A stretch of DNA of 64,000 bases from Anaerolineales bacterium (GTDB taxonomy: Bacteria > Chloroflexota > Anaerolineae > JAAEKA01). Below the pieces are notes generated by a model. That model was not told the DNA's origin, searched no databases, and was given only the letters and a program-made list of their open reading frames with translations. Every line of letters starts with the position of its first letter. The stretch's first letter is position 1. The DNA lies in assembly GCA_020634615.1 (NCBI GenBank), contig JACKBI010000017.1, forward strand, positions 71,248 through 135,247, given 5' to 3'. Below, piece by piece: positions 41,911 through 49,793 of the stretch. Made by a program: the position numbers and the translations under genes.

Positions 41911-41945
41911 CTGGTATTAGTAATGAGGATCGAGCGATTCAGCTG

Positions 41946-44876
41946 CTACTCGTCGCTGGCTTCCTCGGTCGGGAAAGTCTCTTCGGACTCAGCTTCCAGT
42001 TCCGCCTCAGCCGCCGGCGGCGCATCTGTTTCGGCCTCAGCCTCGACATCTGCGGCCGGCACGTCTTCTGCACTCATGGCCTCGGCACGGCTGCGGGCGA
42101 TCTCCAGAATTTGACCGTAGTCAGGCTGGCGGAACTCCGGCGCATCGATGATCTCGGCCAACCGGTCGCGGCCTGCGTCGGCCAGTTGCTGGTAGGTGAA
42201 GATGCCGGCCATGTAGAGCCGCTTTTCGAAGGCGGCGCCGATGCCAGGCAGTTCCTCGAAGTCGTCGATCCGTTCGACTGCCCACAGCGCGCCGATGGTG
42301 TCGGTCTGGCTGGCCCACTGGTAGGCGCTGGAGCGAATGCCGTTGTAGTCCACCCGGTCGAGCTGGATCTCGGGAATCTGCAAGCTTTCCTGAATCGCCT
42401 CGTTAGAAAGGGTCGAAACCTCCCAATAAGTGCCGATGCCCGCCTTGTAGAAACGCTGCTGGAACGCCTGGCCGACGCCGTGGATATCGTTGAGCGCCTG
42501 CACACCGGGCACGAAATAGGGCTGGACGCCGGCCAGTACCGCCGCCGTGGCCGCGCCGCGCTTGATCGGCGGCATCTGCGCCAGCTTGTCGGCCATCTGG
42601 GCGGCTTCCTGGAATGGTGCCGCGGACGCCAGTTGGCTGCGGGTCTCTTCCAGTTCACCGGACTGCGCGGCAAGCTGTTCCTGCAAGGCGGCGAGCTGGG
42701 CGGCTGTCTCCGCCAGTTGCTCGTCCTTCTCCTGCAACGCAGCCGCGGCGGCCGCGCCGGCCGTGACGCCGGCGACGCCTACCATGCGCGTTCCCGTGGA
42801 GCCTGTGACGGCCTCCTGCACCTGCGCCAGATCCGCTTCGTTGGCGGCAAACTGCTCCTGAAGCTGTGCCAACTCCTCATCCTTGAGTTGTAGGGCCGTC
42901 TCCAGGCCCGACTTTTCCGACGCCAGGCTGTTGACCTCGCCTTGCAGCGTGAGGAAGCGGTCGTTGTAGTCTGCCAACTCCTGTTCCTTGTTCTTCAGCG
43001 TGAAGTCCAGGTCGTCTCTGGCGGTGGTCATCGCGTCCAGGTTCGTCTGCAGGTCGGCCACCTGCGCGGTCAACGATTCGATCTGCGCAGCCTGGTCCTG
43101 TGTCTGGGTGTCGTAGGCCGTGATCTGGGCCTGGAGATCGTCTTCCTGGCTCTTGTTGCGATGGATCGCAGCGGCGGCAGCGGTTGCCAGGGTCGCCAGG
43201 CTCGCTGCCTTGGCGACCGGCCGACCTTCCTCATCTGTTTCCGCCTCTTCTTCCACGGGCGCGATCCCTTGCAGCGCCACCTGGGCGGCGTCCACCTGGT
43301 CGCGCAGGTCAGCCAGTGCGGTCTGGCTGGCGTCTAGCTGGCTCTGCAAGTCGGCCACCATCGCTTCCAGCGTCTCGATCTGGCCGTTTAGGTCGGCAAT
43401 GGTCTGCTCCTGCTGGGCGACCTGTTCTTCTAACGCGGCCTTTTCTGCGGTCAGGCTTTCAGCCTGCGCTGCCAAGGCAGTGATCTGCGCCGCCTGCGCC
43501 TTGTCGGTGTCGGAGAGCGCGTGGATGCCGGCTGCCAAAGCGCCGATGCCCATCAGCTTCGGCGCGACCTTGGTCTCCTGGTCTGCGTCGTCAGACGTCT
43601 GCTCACCTTCAGTTTCCGCGTCAGGTGCGGCTTCCTCCGAGGCGGCAGCCTCCGGTTCAGCGGCCGCTTCCTCATCGGGGGCAGCGACCGTTGCTTCTTC
43701 AGTCGTCACGCCCAGTTGCTGGCACAGGCTGTCGATCTGCACGTTGATCTCGGCCAGCTCGTTCTCACGCGCGGCAAGTTGGGCCTGCGTCTCGGCCAGG
43801 GAAGCGTTGGCTGCGTCGAGATCGGTCTGCACGGCGCTGCTTTGCGCAGTCAGTTCGTCGATCTGGGCGGTCAGGCTCTCGCGCTCGGTCTGCAGGGTCT
43901 CGACCTCGGCCTGGGAATCGGCCAGTCCCTGGTTCTTCTCCTGCAGGTCGGCGTCCAACGCCATGCGGTCGGCCTGAACGGCAAAAAGCTGGCCTTTCAG
44001 CGTGTCAACCTGGTCGCCGGCGATTTGCAGCGCCTCCGCGATCTGCTGGTTGTACTGGCCGACGGCGGCCACCGATGCAAAGAGGGCGCCCAGCTTGATC
44101 GCCCGGCGCTCGCGGCCGTCGATTACTGCCGCTTCTTCTGCAACAACTGGTTCTTCGACGGCGACCGGTTCTTCTTCGGCGACGGGCGTTTCCTCAGGTG
44201 TGACGGAAGCGTCTTCTTCGAGCAACTGTGCGCCGTCCTGTGCGGCTGCCACTTCTGCCTGGACGACCTGCTCTTCGACTTCGCTGGCGGCCGGCGGCGG
44301 CAGCATGGCAGTCAACTCGTCGTTCAACGCCGCCAGTTGCACCTCCAGATCGTCCAGCTCGGCATCCCGCTCGCGGATGGTGTCTTCAGTCGCGGCGACA
44401 GCCAGTTGGGCGGCCTCGATGTCGGCTTCCAGAGTCTGGACGCGGGCAGCCAGATCCACCGCGGCGTCAGCTTCATCTTCGCGTACCACCTGCGTCTCCA
44501 GCAAGGCCTGCTGTTCGGCCAACTGGGCTTGCAGATCGGCCAGTTCCCGCTCGCGCTCGGCTAACTGCGCCTGCAGATCGATGCGCTGGTCCCTGGCGGC
44601 TTCCAACTCCCTGCGCAATTCACCAAGATCTGGCAGATCGCCGCCGCCACGGGCCGCTTCAATCCATTCAGGTGGAAAGGCCGACATGACAGCCTTCAGA
44701 TCGTCGTACTCCTGGTTGCGCTTCTGCAGTGCTGTCGCCATTTCGGCGCCAGCATATGTCAGGAAACTCAGGCTTGTGCGCATCGCAGGCAATTCAGCAG
44801 GGTCAGACCTGGAGAGTATCTTGCTCACCGACTGCGCATCGGTTTCATCTTTGGCCGACTGGGGAAATTGTTCCAT
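41946..44876 (-). CDS. Large coiled-coil protein with five internal repeats and two C-terminal HhH domains
   Basis: 976 residues. Long Gln/Ala/Leu-rich coiled coils alternate with acidic linkers and five short Gly/Ala-rich hydrophobic motifs, each followed by a new coil: LSFLTYAGAEMATALQKRNQ, KLGALFASVAAVGQYNQQIA, KLMGIGALAAGIHALSDTDK, SLATLATAAAAAIHRNKSQE and VGVAGVTAGAAAAAALQEKD. Near the C-terminus are two helix-hairpin-helix modules (DIHGVGQAFQQRFYKAGIGT and ELPGIGAAFEKRLYMAGIFT) of the type found in flap-endonuclease-like Chloroflexota proteins, then an acidic tail. It could tie DNA to a filament or membrane patch; that is inference. It lies downstream of a membrane-anchored coiled-coil protein. 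Confidence 0.85.
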   Translation of the reverse strand: MEQFPQSAKDETDAQSVSKILSRSDPAELPAMRTSLSFLTYAGAEMATALQKRNQEYDDLKAVMSAFPPEWIEAARGGGDLPDLGELRRELEAARDQRIDLQAQLAERERELADLQAQLAEQQALLETQVVREDEADAAVDLAARVQTLEADIEAAQLAVAATEDTIRERDAELDDLEVQLAALNDELTAMLPPPAASEVEEQVVQAEVAAAQDGAQLLEEDASVTPEETPVAEEEPVAVEEPVVAEEAAVIDGRERRAIKLGALFASVAAVGQYNQQIAEALQIAGDQVDTLKGQLFAVQADRMALDADLQEKNQGLADSQAEVETLQTERESLTAQIDELTAQSSAVQTDLDAANASLAETQAQLAARENELAEINVQIDSLCQQLGVTTEEATVAAPDEEAAAEPEAAASEEAAPDAETEGEQTSDDADQETKVAPKLMGIGALAAGIHALSDTDKAQAAQITALAAQAESLTAEKAALEEQVAQQEQTIADLNGQIETLEAMVADLQSQLDASQTALADLRDQVDAAQVALQGIAPVEEEAETDEEGRPVAKAASLATLATAAAAAIHRNKSQEDDLQAQITAYDTQTQDQAAQIESLTAQVADLQTNLDAMTTARDDLDFTLKNKEQELADYNDRFLTLQGEVNSLASEKSGLETALQLKDEELAQLQEQFAANEADLAQVQEAVTGSTGTRMVGVAGVTAGAAAAAALQEKDEQLAETAAQLAALQEQLAAQSGELEETRSQLASAAPFQEAAQMADKLAQMPPIKRGAATAAVLAGVQPYFVPGVQALNDIHGVGQAFQQRFYKAGIGTYWEVSTLSNEAIQESLQIPEIQLDRVDYNGIRSSAYQWASQTDTIGALWAVERIDDFEELPGIGAAFEKRLYMAGIFTYQQLADAGRDRLAEIIDAPEFRQPDYGQILEIARSRAEAMSAEDVPAADVEAEAETDAPPAAEAELEAESEETFPTEEASDE

Positions 44877-44970
44877 GTGTGTCCTCCTACACAGGACGGT
44901 GAACTACCAGAGAAATATCTTCCTCGATAGCTGGGTTGGCTAGGGTCTGAAGATGGTTCCCGGCTCCCCG

Positions 44971-45804
44971 TCAGCGTGCGGCAGCCTTGCCAGCGCGCAT
45001 TGCTTCCAGCTCGGCGGTCAGAGCGGCGATCCGATGGTTGGCCTGGTTCAGGGACTCCTCCTTCATGCGCAGCATGGTTGAGGTGAGCAGGGCCAGCTCG
45101 CCAGCGACTTCGCCGCGGGCATTTTGCAGCTTGTTGTCGAGATCGCTGTTGATGCCGCTGAGCGCTGCAACGTTGCGGCGCGCTTCAGCAAGATCCGTCT
45201 GGGTGTCAGCCAGCAGCGACTGGTGTTCCATCAGCTCGCGCTGCAGCCTGACGGCCCGCAGATAGGCTTCATTGAGGGCAACTTCCTTGTTGCTCAATGC
45301 TTCCTGGGCTTCGGCTTGCTGTTCCTTGGCTGCTGCCAGATCGGCAAGGACGCCGTCCAAAGTCAATTTGGTCGCTGCGTCTTCCGCCGCGAGGGCGTCG
45401 TACGATGCTTGCAGGGTAGCCTCGTCCTCCAGCAGTTGCAACTGACGAGTCTTCATCTGCTCCAGCTCAGCGGATCGCTCCAGCAGCATGGCATCCACAG
45501 CGTCCTTCTGACCGGTGACAGCTTCCAGGTCGCCCTGCAAGGAGGCGATTCTGCTCTGCGCCGTGTTATAGCGCGACTGCTGTACGCTCAGGTCAGACTC
45601 CAGATCCTGCGCTTTGGCCTGAGCTTCCTTGGCTGACTTGTCGGCAGCGGCAAGCTTGGTGTTGAGCGAAGCCGTGTTAGCCTCGGCGCGCTGGGCCCGG
45701 CCACGCATAGGAAAATAAGTAACTAACCAACCGATGATCAAGCCGATGATGCCGCCGATGAGCAGCGGCTGCCAATTCAGCGATAGCCAGGTTTGCAGAT
45801 CCAT
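44971..45804 (-). CDS. Membrane-anchored coiled-coil protein
   Basis: 277 residues from the ATG at 45804, which follows a GGAGG site; a longer in-frame reading to 45870 is less likely. One membrane segment at the N-terminus (PLLIGGIIGLIIGWLVTYF) precedes an almost unbroken coiled coil (NTKLAAADKSAKEAQAKAQD and on) to the C-terminus, which is basic. Topology is probably N-out with a cytoplasmic rod. It is 94 bp upstream of the large coiled-coil/HhH gene in the same direction, so the two may form one membrane-to-DNA scaffold. No known family recognised. Confidence 0.75.
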   Translation of the reverse strand: MDLQTWLSLNWQPLLIGGIIGLIIGWLVTYFPMRGRAQRAEANTASLNTKLAAADKSAKEAQAKAQDLESDLSVQQSRYNTAQSRIASLQGDLEAVTGQKDAVDAMLLERSAELEQMKTRQLQLLEDEATLQASYDALAAEDAATKLTLDGVLADLAAAKEQQAEAQEALSNKEVALNEAYLRAVRLQRELMEHQSLLADTQTDLAEARRNVAALSGINSDLDNKLQNARGEVAGELALLTSTMLRMKEESLNQANHRIAALTAELEAMRAGKAAAR

Positions 45805-45968
45805 AGGTGCCTCCAAGGGGATTAGGGTGCGATCCGGCGTGATGCACACCGGGGACGACGAAGAATGCAACTAGGACACATTATACTTATGGACTTTCAG
45901 GACGCAAGCAGCCACGCACGGTCTCTTGGCTGTGCCGTTGCCAGATGATACAATGGCCCAACCAACAC

Positions 45969-46000
45969 AAAAAAGCACCCGGTCATCGACCGAGTGCTTT
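45969..46000 (-). terminator. Rho-independent terminator of the DUF302 gene
   Basis: AAAGCACCCGGTC and GACCGAGTGCTTT (one mismatch) with a 3-nt loop; on the minus strand the stem is followed by a T run (TGCTTTTTTGTG). Confidence 0.8.
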
Positions 46001-46016
46001 GGCTGCGCCACCGAAA

Positions 46017-46442
46017 TCAGGCTGGCTCGTTCACCGTCTGTAGCAGGTTGGCCATGACGATGTTGAGCTTGTTGGTGGCGGTCTCGGCTACCCCGTTGAG
46101 CGCCGGGTTGCCGACGGCGCCGATGGCGACCATCGGGTTGATCGCTGAAACGGTTGTGGTGCCGTCGCCGTTGTCATACACTACCACGTTGCATGGCAGC
46201 ATCAATCCGGCAATCGGATCCGTGCTCAACGCACGGTGAGCCAGCGGCGGATTGCAGGCGCCGAGGATGACGTAAGGACGGACATCTACATCCAGCTTCT
46301 TTTTGAGGGTCGCCTTGACGTCGATCTCGGTTAGCACACCGAACCCCTGCTCCTTGAGGGCTGCGGTTACGTCATTGATAGCTTGTTCGTAGCTCAGCGG
46401 CAGCACAGCGGTGATGCCCAATGGATTGGTCGTTGCAGTCAT
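46017..46442 (-). CDS. DUF302 domain protein
   Basis: 141 residues. SYEQAINDVTAALKEQGFGV, EIDVKATLKKKLDVDVRPYV, and YVILGACNPPLAHRAL are the hallmark of DUF302, whose members form a small alpha/beta dimer. The conserved Cys in GACNPP is present. Family members are often near stress or thiol-redox genes. Function unproven. It is divergent from the sigma factor gene, with 247 bp between, and ends at a good terminator. Confidence 0.9.
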   Translation of the reverse strand: MTATTNPLGITAVLPLSYEQAINDVTAALKEQGFGVLTEIDVKATLKKKLDVDVRPYVILGACNPPLAHRALSTDPIAGLMLPCNVVVYDNGDGTTTVSAINPMVAIGAVGNPALNGVAETATNKLNIVMANLLQTVNEPA

Positions 46443-46689
46443 GGTGTTTTTCTCCGTTTTGATTTAGTGGCGGTTACAGGAGTTCAGCGACTGTAATCCC
46501 CGCCCAGGTAAGATAGAGCCACATCAGCGGCTCAAACTCAGATAGCGGCTGCGATCACCCGGTTTGTTCAACCAGGGAGTTTCAATCTCTGGATATTCTG
46601 ACCATAGGATGCAGTTGACCCGTGATTGGTTTCAGCTGAGATCGAGCCAGCCGCGTATTGTAACCAGATGACCAGGAGTCCCATCCAAT

Positions 46690-47313
46690 ATGCCAGGATT
46701 GGCAATTGATCTCAATATCTACCCGGACGAGACGGCGCTGCTTGAGGCGCTGAAGGCGGGCGACACCCATGCCTGCGCCTGTATGGTCAAGCACCACGGC
46801 AACCAGATGTATGCGGTAGCGCTGCGCATTGTCGGTGACAGCGACGAGGCCGAAGAGGTCGTGCAAGAGGCGTTTATCAGCGCATGCAGCAAGGTGGACA
46901 GCTTCGAGGGTCGCAGCAAGCTGAGCACCTGGCTGTATCGCATTACCACCAACGCCGCGTTGATGCGGCTGCGCAAGCAGCGCGGCGACACGGTTTCACT
47001 GGATGAGCCGCAGTTGATGGAAGAAGGCGACCTGGTGCCGCGCCAATTGGGTGACTGGCAGATGGAACCCAGCCAGGAGGCGCTAACCACCGAGTTGCGG
47101 CAGGTCATGGATGAGGCAGTGCAAGGATTGAATCCCACACTGCGAGCGGCCTTCGTGCTGCGAGACATTCAGGGCCTGAGCACGGAAGAAGCGGCAGCAG
47201 CGCTGGACATCAGCGAAAGCGCGTTGAAGGTGCGTCTGCACCGGGCGCGACTGCAACTGCGCGAAAGCCTGGCCGATTATCTGGCCGGCGGCAAAGAAGA
47301 GGCACGACTATGA
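46690..47313 (+). CDS. ECF (RpoE-type) sigma factor
   Basis: 207 residues. Region 2 (DSDEAEEVVQEAFISACSKV, GRSKLSTWLYRITTNAALMR) and region 4 (LNPTLRAAFVLRDIQGLSTE, ISESALKVRLHRARLQLRE) are complete. An AGGAG box lies 11 nt before the ATG. ECF sigma factors direct RNA polymerase to stress promoters when released by their anti-sigma. The next gene, overlapping by 4 bp (ATGA), encodes a zinc anti-sigma factor, and the OsmC gene follows, suggesting an oxidative-stress regulon. Confidence 0.94.
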   Translation: MPGLAIDLNIYPDETALLEALKAGDTHACACMVKHHGNQMYAVALRIVGDSDEAEEVVQEAFISACSKVDSFEGRSKLSTWLYRITTNAALMRLRKQRGDTVSLDEPQLMEEGDLVPRQLGDWQMEPSQEALTTELRQVMDEAVQGLNPTLRAAFVLRDIQGLSTEEAAAALDISESALKVRLHRARLQLRESLADYLAGGKEEARL

Positions 47314-47573
47314 GCGACCATGCGCACGACCACACAACTTGCCACGATCTTCTGGGCAGCCTGAGCGACTATATCGACGGCGCTCTGGAAAACGCCCTTT
47401 GCATAGAGATCGAGACCCATATGGCCGAATGCGAGAACTGCCAGGTGGTCGTCGATACGTTGCGCAAAACAGTGCTGCTCTATCGCGACCTGCCGCCGGA
47501 GCCGATGCCGGCCGACGTCGAGGAGCGCTTGTTCAAGCGAATGGAACTGAGCGAGTACCTCACCACGGTCTGA
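47310..47573 (+). CDS. Zinc-binding anti-sigma factor (ZAS type), soluble
   Basis: 87 residues. The HxxxCxxC zinc motif is in ETHMAECENCQVVVDTLRKT, with an upstream Cys/His at HTTCHDLLGSLSDYIDGAL. The start overlaps the sigma gene stop. No membrane segment, so it is cytoplasmic, as in RsrA-like redox-sensing anti-sigma factors, where disulfide formation releases the sigma factor. The C-terminal DVEERLFKRMELSEYL would contact the sigma factor. Redox sensing is inferred from the motif and the OsmC neighbour. Confidence 0.9.
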   Translation: MSDHAHDHTTCHDLLGSLSDYIDGALENALCIEIETHMAECENCQVVVDTLRKTVLLYRDLPPEPMPADVEERLFKRMELSEYLTTV

Positions 47574-47730
47574 GAAGCTGTTGGCAAGGTCGCCTTGGAA
47601 GACCTCGGAAATCGACGACTACCTGTCACGCTGGCCCTCCAGTTGCGGGAATGCCCTCTGGCTGAAGGTGTGTCGCCTTCCGAAGTCTGAGCGAACGCTT
47701 TTTCAAACGGTCTCGGAGACGATCAAACAA

Positions 47731-47745
47731 AGGACTGCCAGTCCT
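47731..47745. repeat. Palindrome of a dispersed repeat (first copy near 7.97 kb)
   Basis: AGGACTGCCAGTCCT upstream of the OsmC gene. The reverse complement of the surrounding ~26 bp matches the segment at 7957-7985. It lies between the anti-sigma stop and the OsmC start and could affect read-through. Confidence 0.6.
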
Positions 47746-47773
47746 GGCTGAGTCCTACTGAAAGGAAAGTAAA

Positions 47774-48208
47774 ATGGCAAAGGTATCTGTTACCTGGCAG
47801 CGGGAAGACCTGCTGCTGGAAGCCGAAAACGACACCGGCAACAAGATCATGCTCGACTCGAGCGCAAGTGGCGTGGGCAAGAACCGCGGCGCGCGGCCGT
47901 TGCAGTTGCTGTTGATGGGCCTGGCGGGCTGCACCTCGATGGATGTCATCAGCATCCTGAAGAAGATGCGCGAGCCACTGGAAGATTTCCACGTCGACGT
48001 GAACGCTGAACAAGCCACTGAACACCCGCACGTTTACACTGACATTCATGTCGAGTATGTGATCACAGGCGACGTCAAGGAAGAGTCGGTGCAGAAAGCG
48101 ATCCGGCTATCTGAGGAGCGTTACTGTTCGGCCAATGCGATGTTGCGCCAGGCAGCGACTATCACGAGCAGCTACCGCATTATCCGGCCCGAACCGATGC
48201 CGGCCTAG
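47774..48208 (+). CDS. OsmC/Ohr-family thiol peroxidase-like protein
   Basis: 144 residues. The two redox Cys are in GLAGCTSMDVISIL and SEERYCSANAML, the classic OsmC pair. OsmC proteins reduce organic hydroperoxides. An AAGGAAAG site precedes the ATG. The gene is 200 bp downstream of the anti-sigma gene and ends at a strong terminator; it may be a target or passenger of the sigma operon. Confidence 0.92.
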   Translation: MAKVSVTWQREDLLLEAENDTGNKIMLDSSASGVGKNRGARPLQLLLMGLAGCTSMDVISILKKMREPLEDFHVDVNAEQATEHPHVYTDIHVEYVITGDVKEESVQKAIRLSEERYCSANAMLRQAATITSSYRIIRPEPMPA

Positions 48209-48228
48209 CAGGCCTCTGCGGATTACAA

Positions 48229-48273
48229 ACGAAGACCCGTCGTTCGCTGGTGAACGACGGGTCTTCGTTTTGT
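48229..48273 (+). terminator. Strong Rho-independent terminator of the OsmC gene
   Basis: A 17-bp perfect stem (ACGAAGACCCGTCGTTC and its complement, 48229-48245 and 48252-48268) with a 6-nt loop, followed by TTTGT. Confidence 0.85.
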
Positions 48274-48315
48274 GCGGCGACTGCCTTTGCTGACAGGCAA
48301 TTACGCTAAATAAAG

Positions 48316-48360
48316 CAACGCCCACCCTGGGTTGGGGGAGGAGGTCCAGGGTAGGCATTG
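48316..48360 (-). terminator. Terminator-like hairpin of the PPK2 gene
   Basis: CAACGCCCACCCTGG pairs with CCAGGGTAGGCATTG, allowing a few mismatches, around a G-rich loop 55 bp past the PPK2 stop on the minus strand; CTTTATTTAG follows. Confidence 0.6.
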
Positions 48361-48415
48361 GCAGGAAGATTCTAGCACATCTTTTACGCGCTGGCAAGTC
48401 CCGAAATTCAGATTT

Positions 48416-49330
48416 CTACGATTTCGGATACACCTCGGGCACAAACGTCTGGTAGTCCATCGGCGTCCTGACGTAGCCGATCTCGCTCTGGCGCGTCGGC
48501 AGCTTGATCGGTTCGGGGGTCAGGTCCTCGTATGGAATCTGCTGCAGCAGATGGTGAATGCAGTTCAGCCGCGCCAGCTTTTTCACATCAGCGTTAACCA
48601 CGTACCAGGGGGCCTGCTTGATATCGGTATAGGCGAACATCTGATCCTTGGCCATGGAGTACTCCACCCAACGGCTGCGGGCGGTCAGATCCATGGGGCT
48701 GAGCTTCCAGCGCTTGGTGGGGTCGTCAATGCGCGCCTGGAACCGCTGTTCCTGCTCCTCGTCGCTGACCGAAAACCAGTACTTGATGACATAGATTCCG
48801 GCCCGCACCAGCATACGCTCGAAGGAGGGACAGGCGCGCAGGAACTCCCAGTACTCTTCCTCCGTGCAGAACCCCATCACATGTTCCACGCCGGCACGGT
48901 TATACCAGCTTCGGTCGAACAACACCATCTCACCGGCCGCGGGCAGGTGGGCCACATAGCGCTGGAAATACCATTGCGTCCGCTCACGTTCCGTCGGTGC
49001 GGGCAACGCCACAACGCGGCAAACACGCGGACTCAGGCATTCGGTGATGCGTTTGATGGTGCCTCCTTTGCCGGCCGCGTCACGTCCCTCGAAAATCACC
49101 ACAACTTTCAGGCCGGTGTGCTTGATCCATTCCTGTAGCTTGACAAGTTCGATCTGCAACTCGCGCAGCTCTGCCAGATATTGCTTGTTGGAGATCTTCT
49201 TCTTAGGTTTGGCGTTTTCGCCTTCCTCAACTTCGGACGCGAGCAACCCATTGCCGGTTATCGGCATGGCACTGGCGGTTGCCAGATTGTCATGTTCCTT
49301 GCCCGCTTTCTTGTCCTTCTTTTTTCCCAC
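48416..49330 (-). CDS. Polyphosphate kinase 2 (PPK2) family
   Basis: 304 residues. Walker A VVVIFEGRDAAGKGGTIKRI, Walker B MVLFDRSWYNRAGVEHVMGF, and the lid region ARIDDPTKRWKLSPMDL are complete for single-domain PPK2. The enzyme transfers phosphate between polyphosphate and nucleoside di- or monophosphates. The first ~45 residues are Lys-rich and low complexity (GKKKDKKAGKEHDN), an extension common in this group. It is on the minus strand, convergent with the OsmC gene. Confidence 0.95.
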   Translation of the reverse strand: MGKKKDKKAGKEHDNLATASAMPITGNGLLASEVEEGENAKPKKKISNKQYLAELRELQIELVKLQEWIKHTGLKVVVIFEGRDAAGKGGTIKRITECLSPRVCRVVALPAPTERERTQWYFQRYVAHLPAAGEMVLFDRSWYNRAGVEHVMGFCTEEEYWEFLRACPSFERMLVRAGIYVIKYWFSVSDEEQEQRFQARIDDPTKRWKLSPMDLTARSRWVEYSMAKDQMFAYTDIKQAPWYVVNADVKKLARLNCIHHLLQQIPYEDLTPEPIKLPTRQSEIGYVRTPMDYQTFVPEVYPKS

Positions 49331-49637
49331 AACGTCCTCCTTGACCGCGATTCTACTGAGGATAACAGAGGCAGATGGGCCGTGGATCGGCCGCTGATGG
49401 TGACATTATCGCGCAGCGATTTGGGTTTGTCAATGGATCGAAAACGGCCCGGTGATAGCCTGTAAGAGACCCGTGATCGCCCAGTGAGACAGGTGGCATA
49501 GCGCACTGATAGATGCCGGGATGTATCCTTCTATCAGTAGTAGCAAACCTTGCTCATTGGGGAACGCACGTGCACCGCCTCGGCGGTTGGGATCCCAATA
49601 CCTCGGTGGGCCTCACTTTTTACGGAGGTCGATTGAG
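49331..49637. other. Intergenic region with structured leader of the small peptide gene
   Basis: 307 bp without a gene. It contains a 9-bp inverted repeat (ACTGATAGA 49505-49513 / TCTATCAGT 49530-49538), a tight ACCGCC/GGCGGT hairpin (49574-49587) and the 12-bp palindrome TTGGGATCCCAA (49587-49598), followed by a GGAGG site for the peptide gene. The clustered stems suggest a structured 5' leader. Confidence 0.5.
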
Positions 49638-49784
49638 ATGAAAGCAAGTCTTGTTCGCCGCGTTTCGCTGGTCCTCTTTGTTGTGGTTTCGTTTCTGACC
49701 CCGCTGGCCGTTGCCTCGCCAGCCGCCGCTGCCGGGCCGGCCATGCCGCCGTCCGGACAATGTAAAGAAGTGGTGTGCGGGTAG
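49638..49784 (+). CDS. Very small secreted peptide precursor (48 residues)
   Basis: The ATG at 49638 follows a good GGAGG. MKASLVRRVSLVLFVVVSFL ... VASPAAAA is a standard Sec signal peptide with a likely cut after the Ala run. This leaves a mature part of ~16-20 residues ending in GPAMPPSGQCKEVVCG, with two Cys. Either a true secreted mini-peptide that can form one disulfide or thioether ring, or a truncated exported protein. It ends 9 bp before the convergent TPR gene stop. No maturation enzyme is adjacent. Moderately sure it is expressed, because start, ribosome site and signal peptide all agree. Confidence 0.6.
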   Translation: MKASLVRRVSLVLFVVVSFLTPLAVASPAAAAGPAMPPSGQCKEVVCG

Positions 49785-49793
49785 ACGCCGCCG

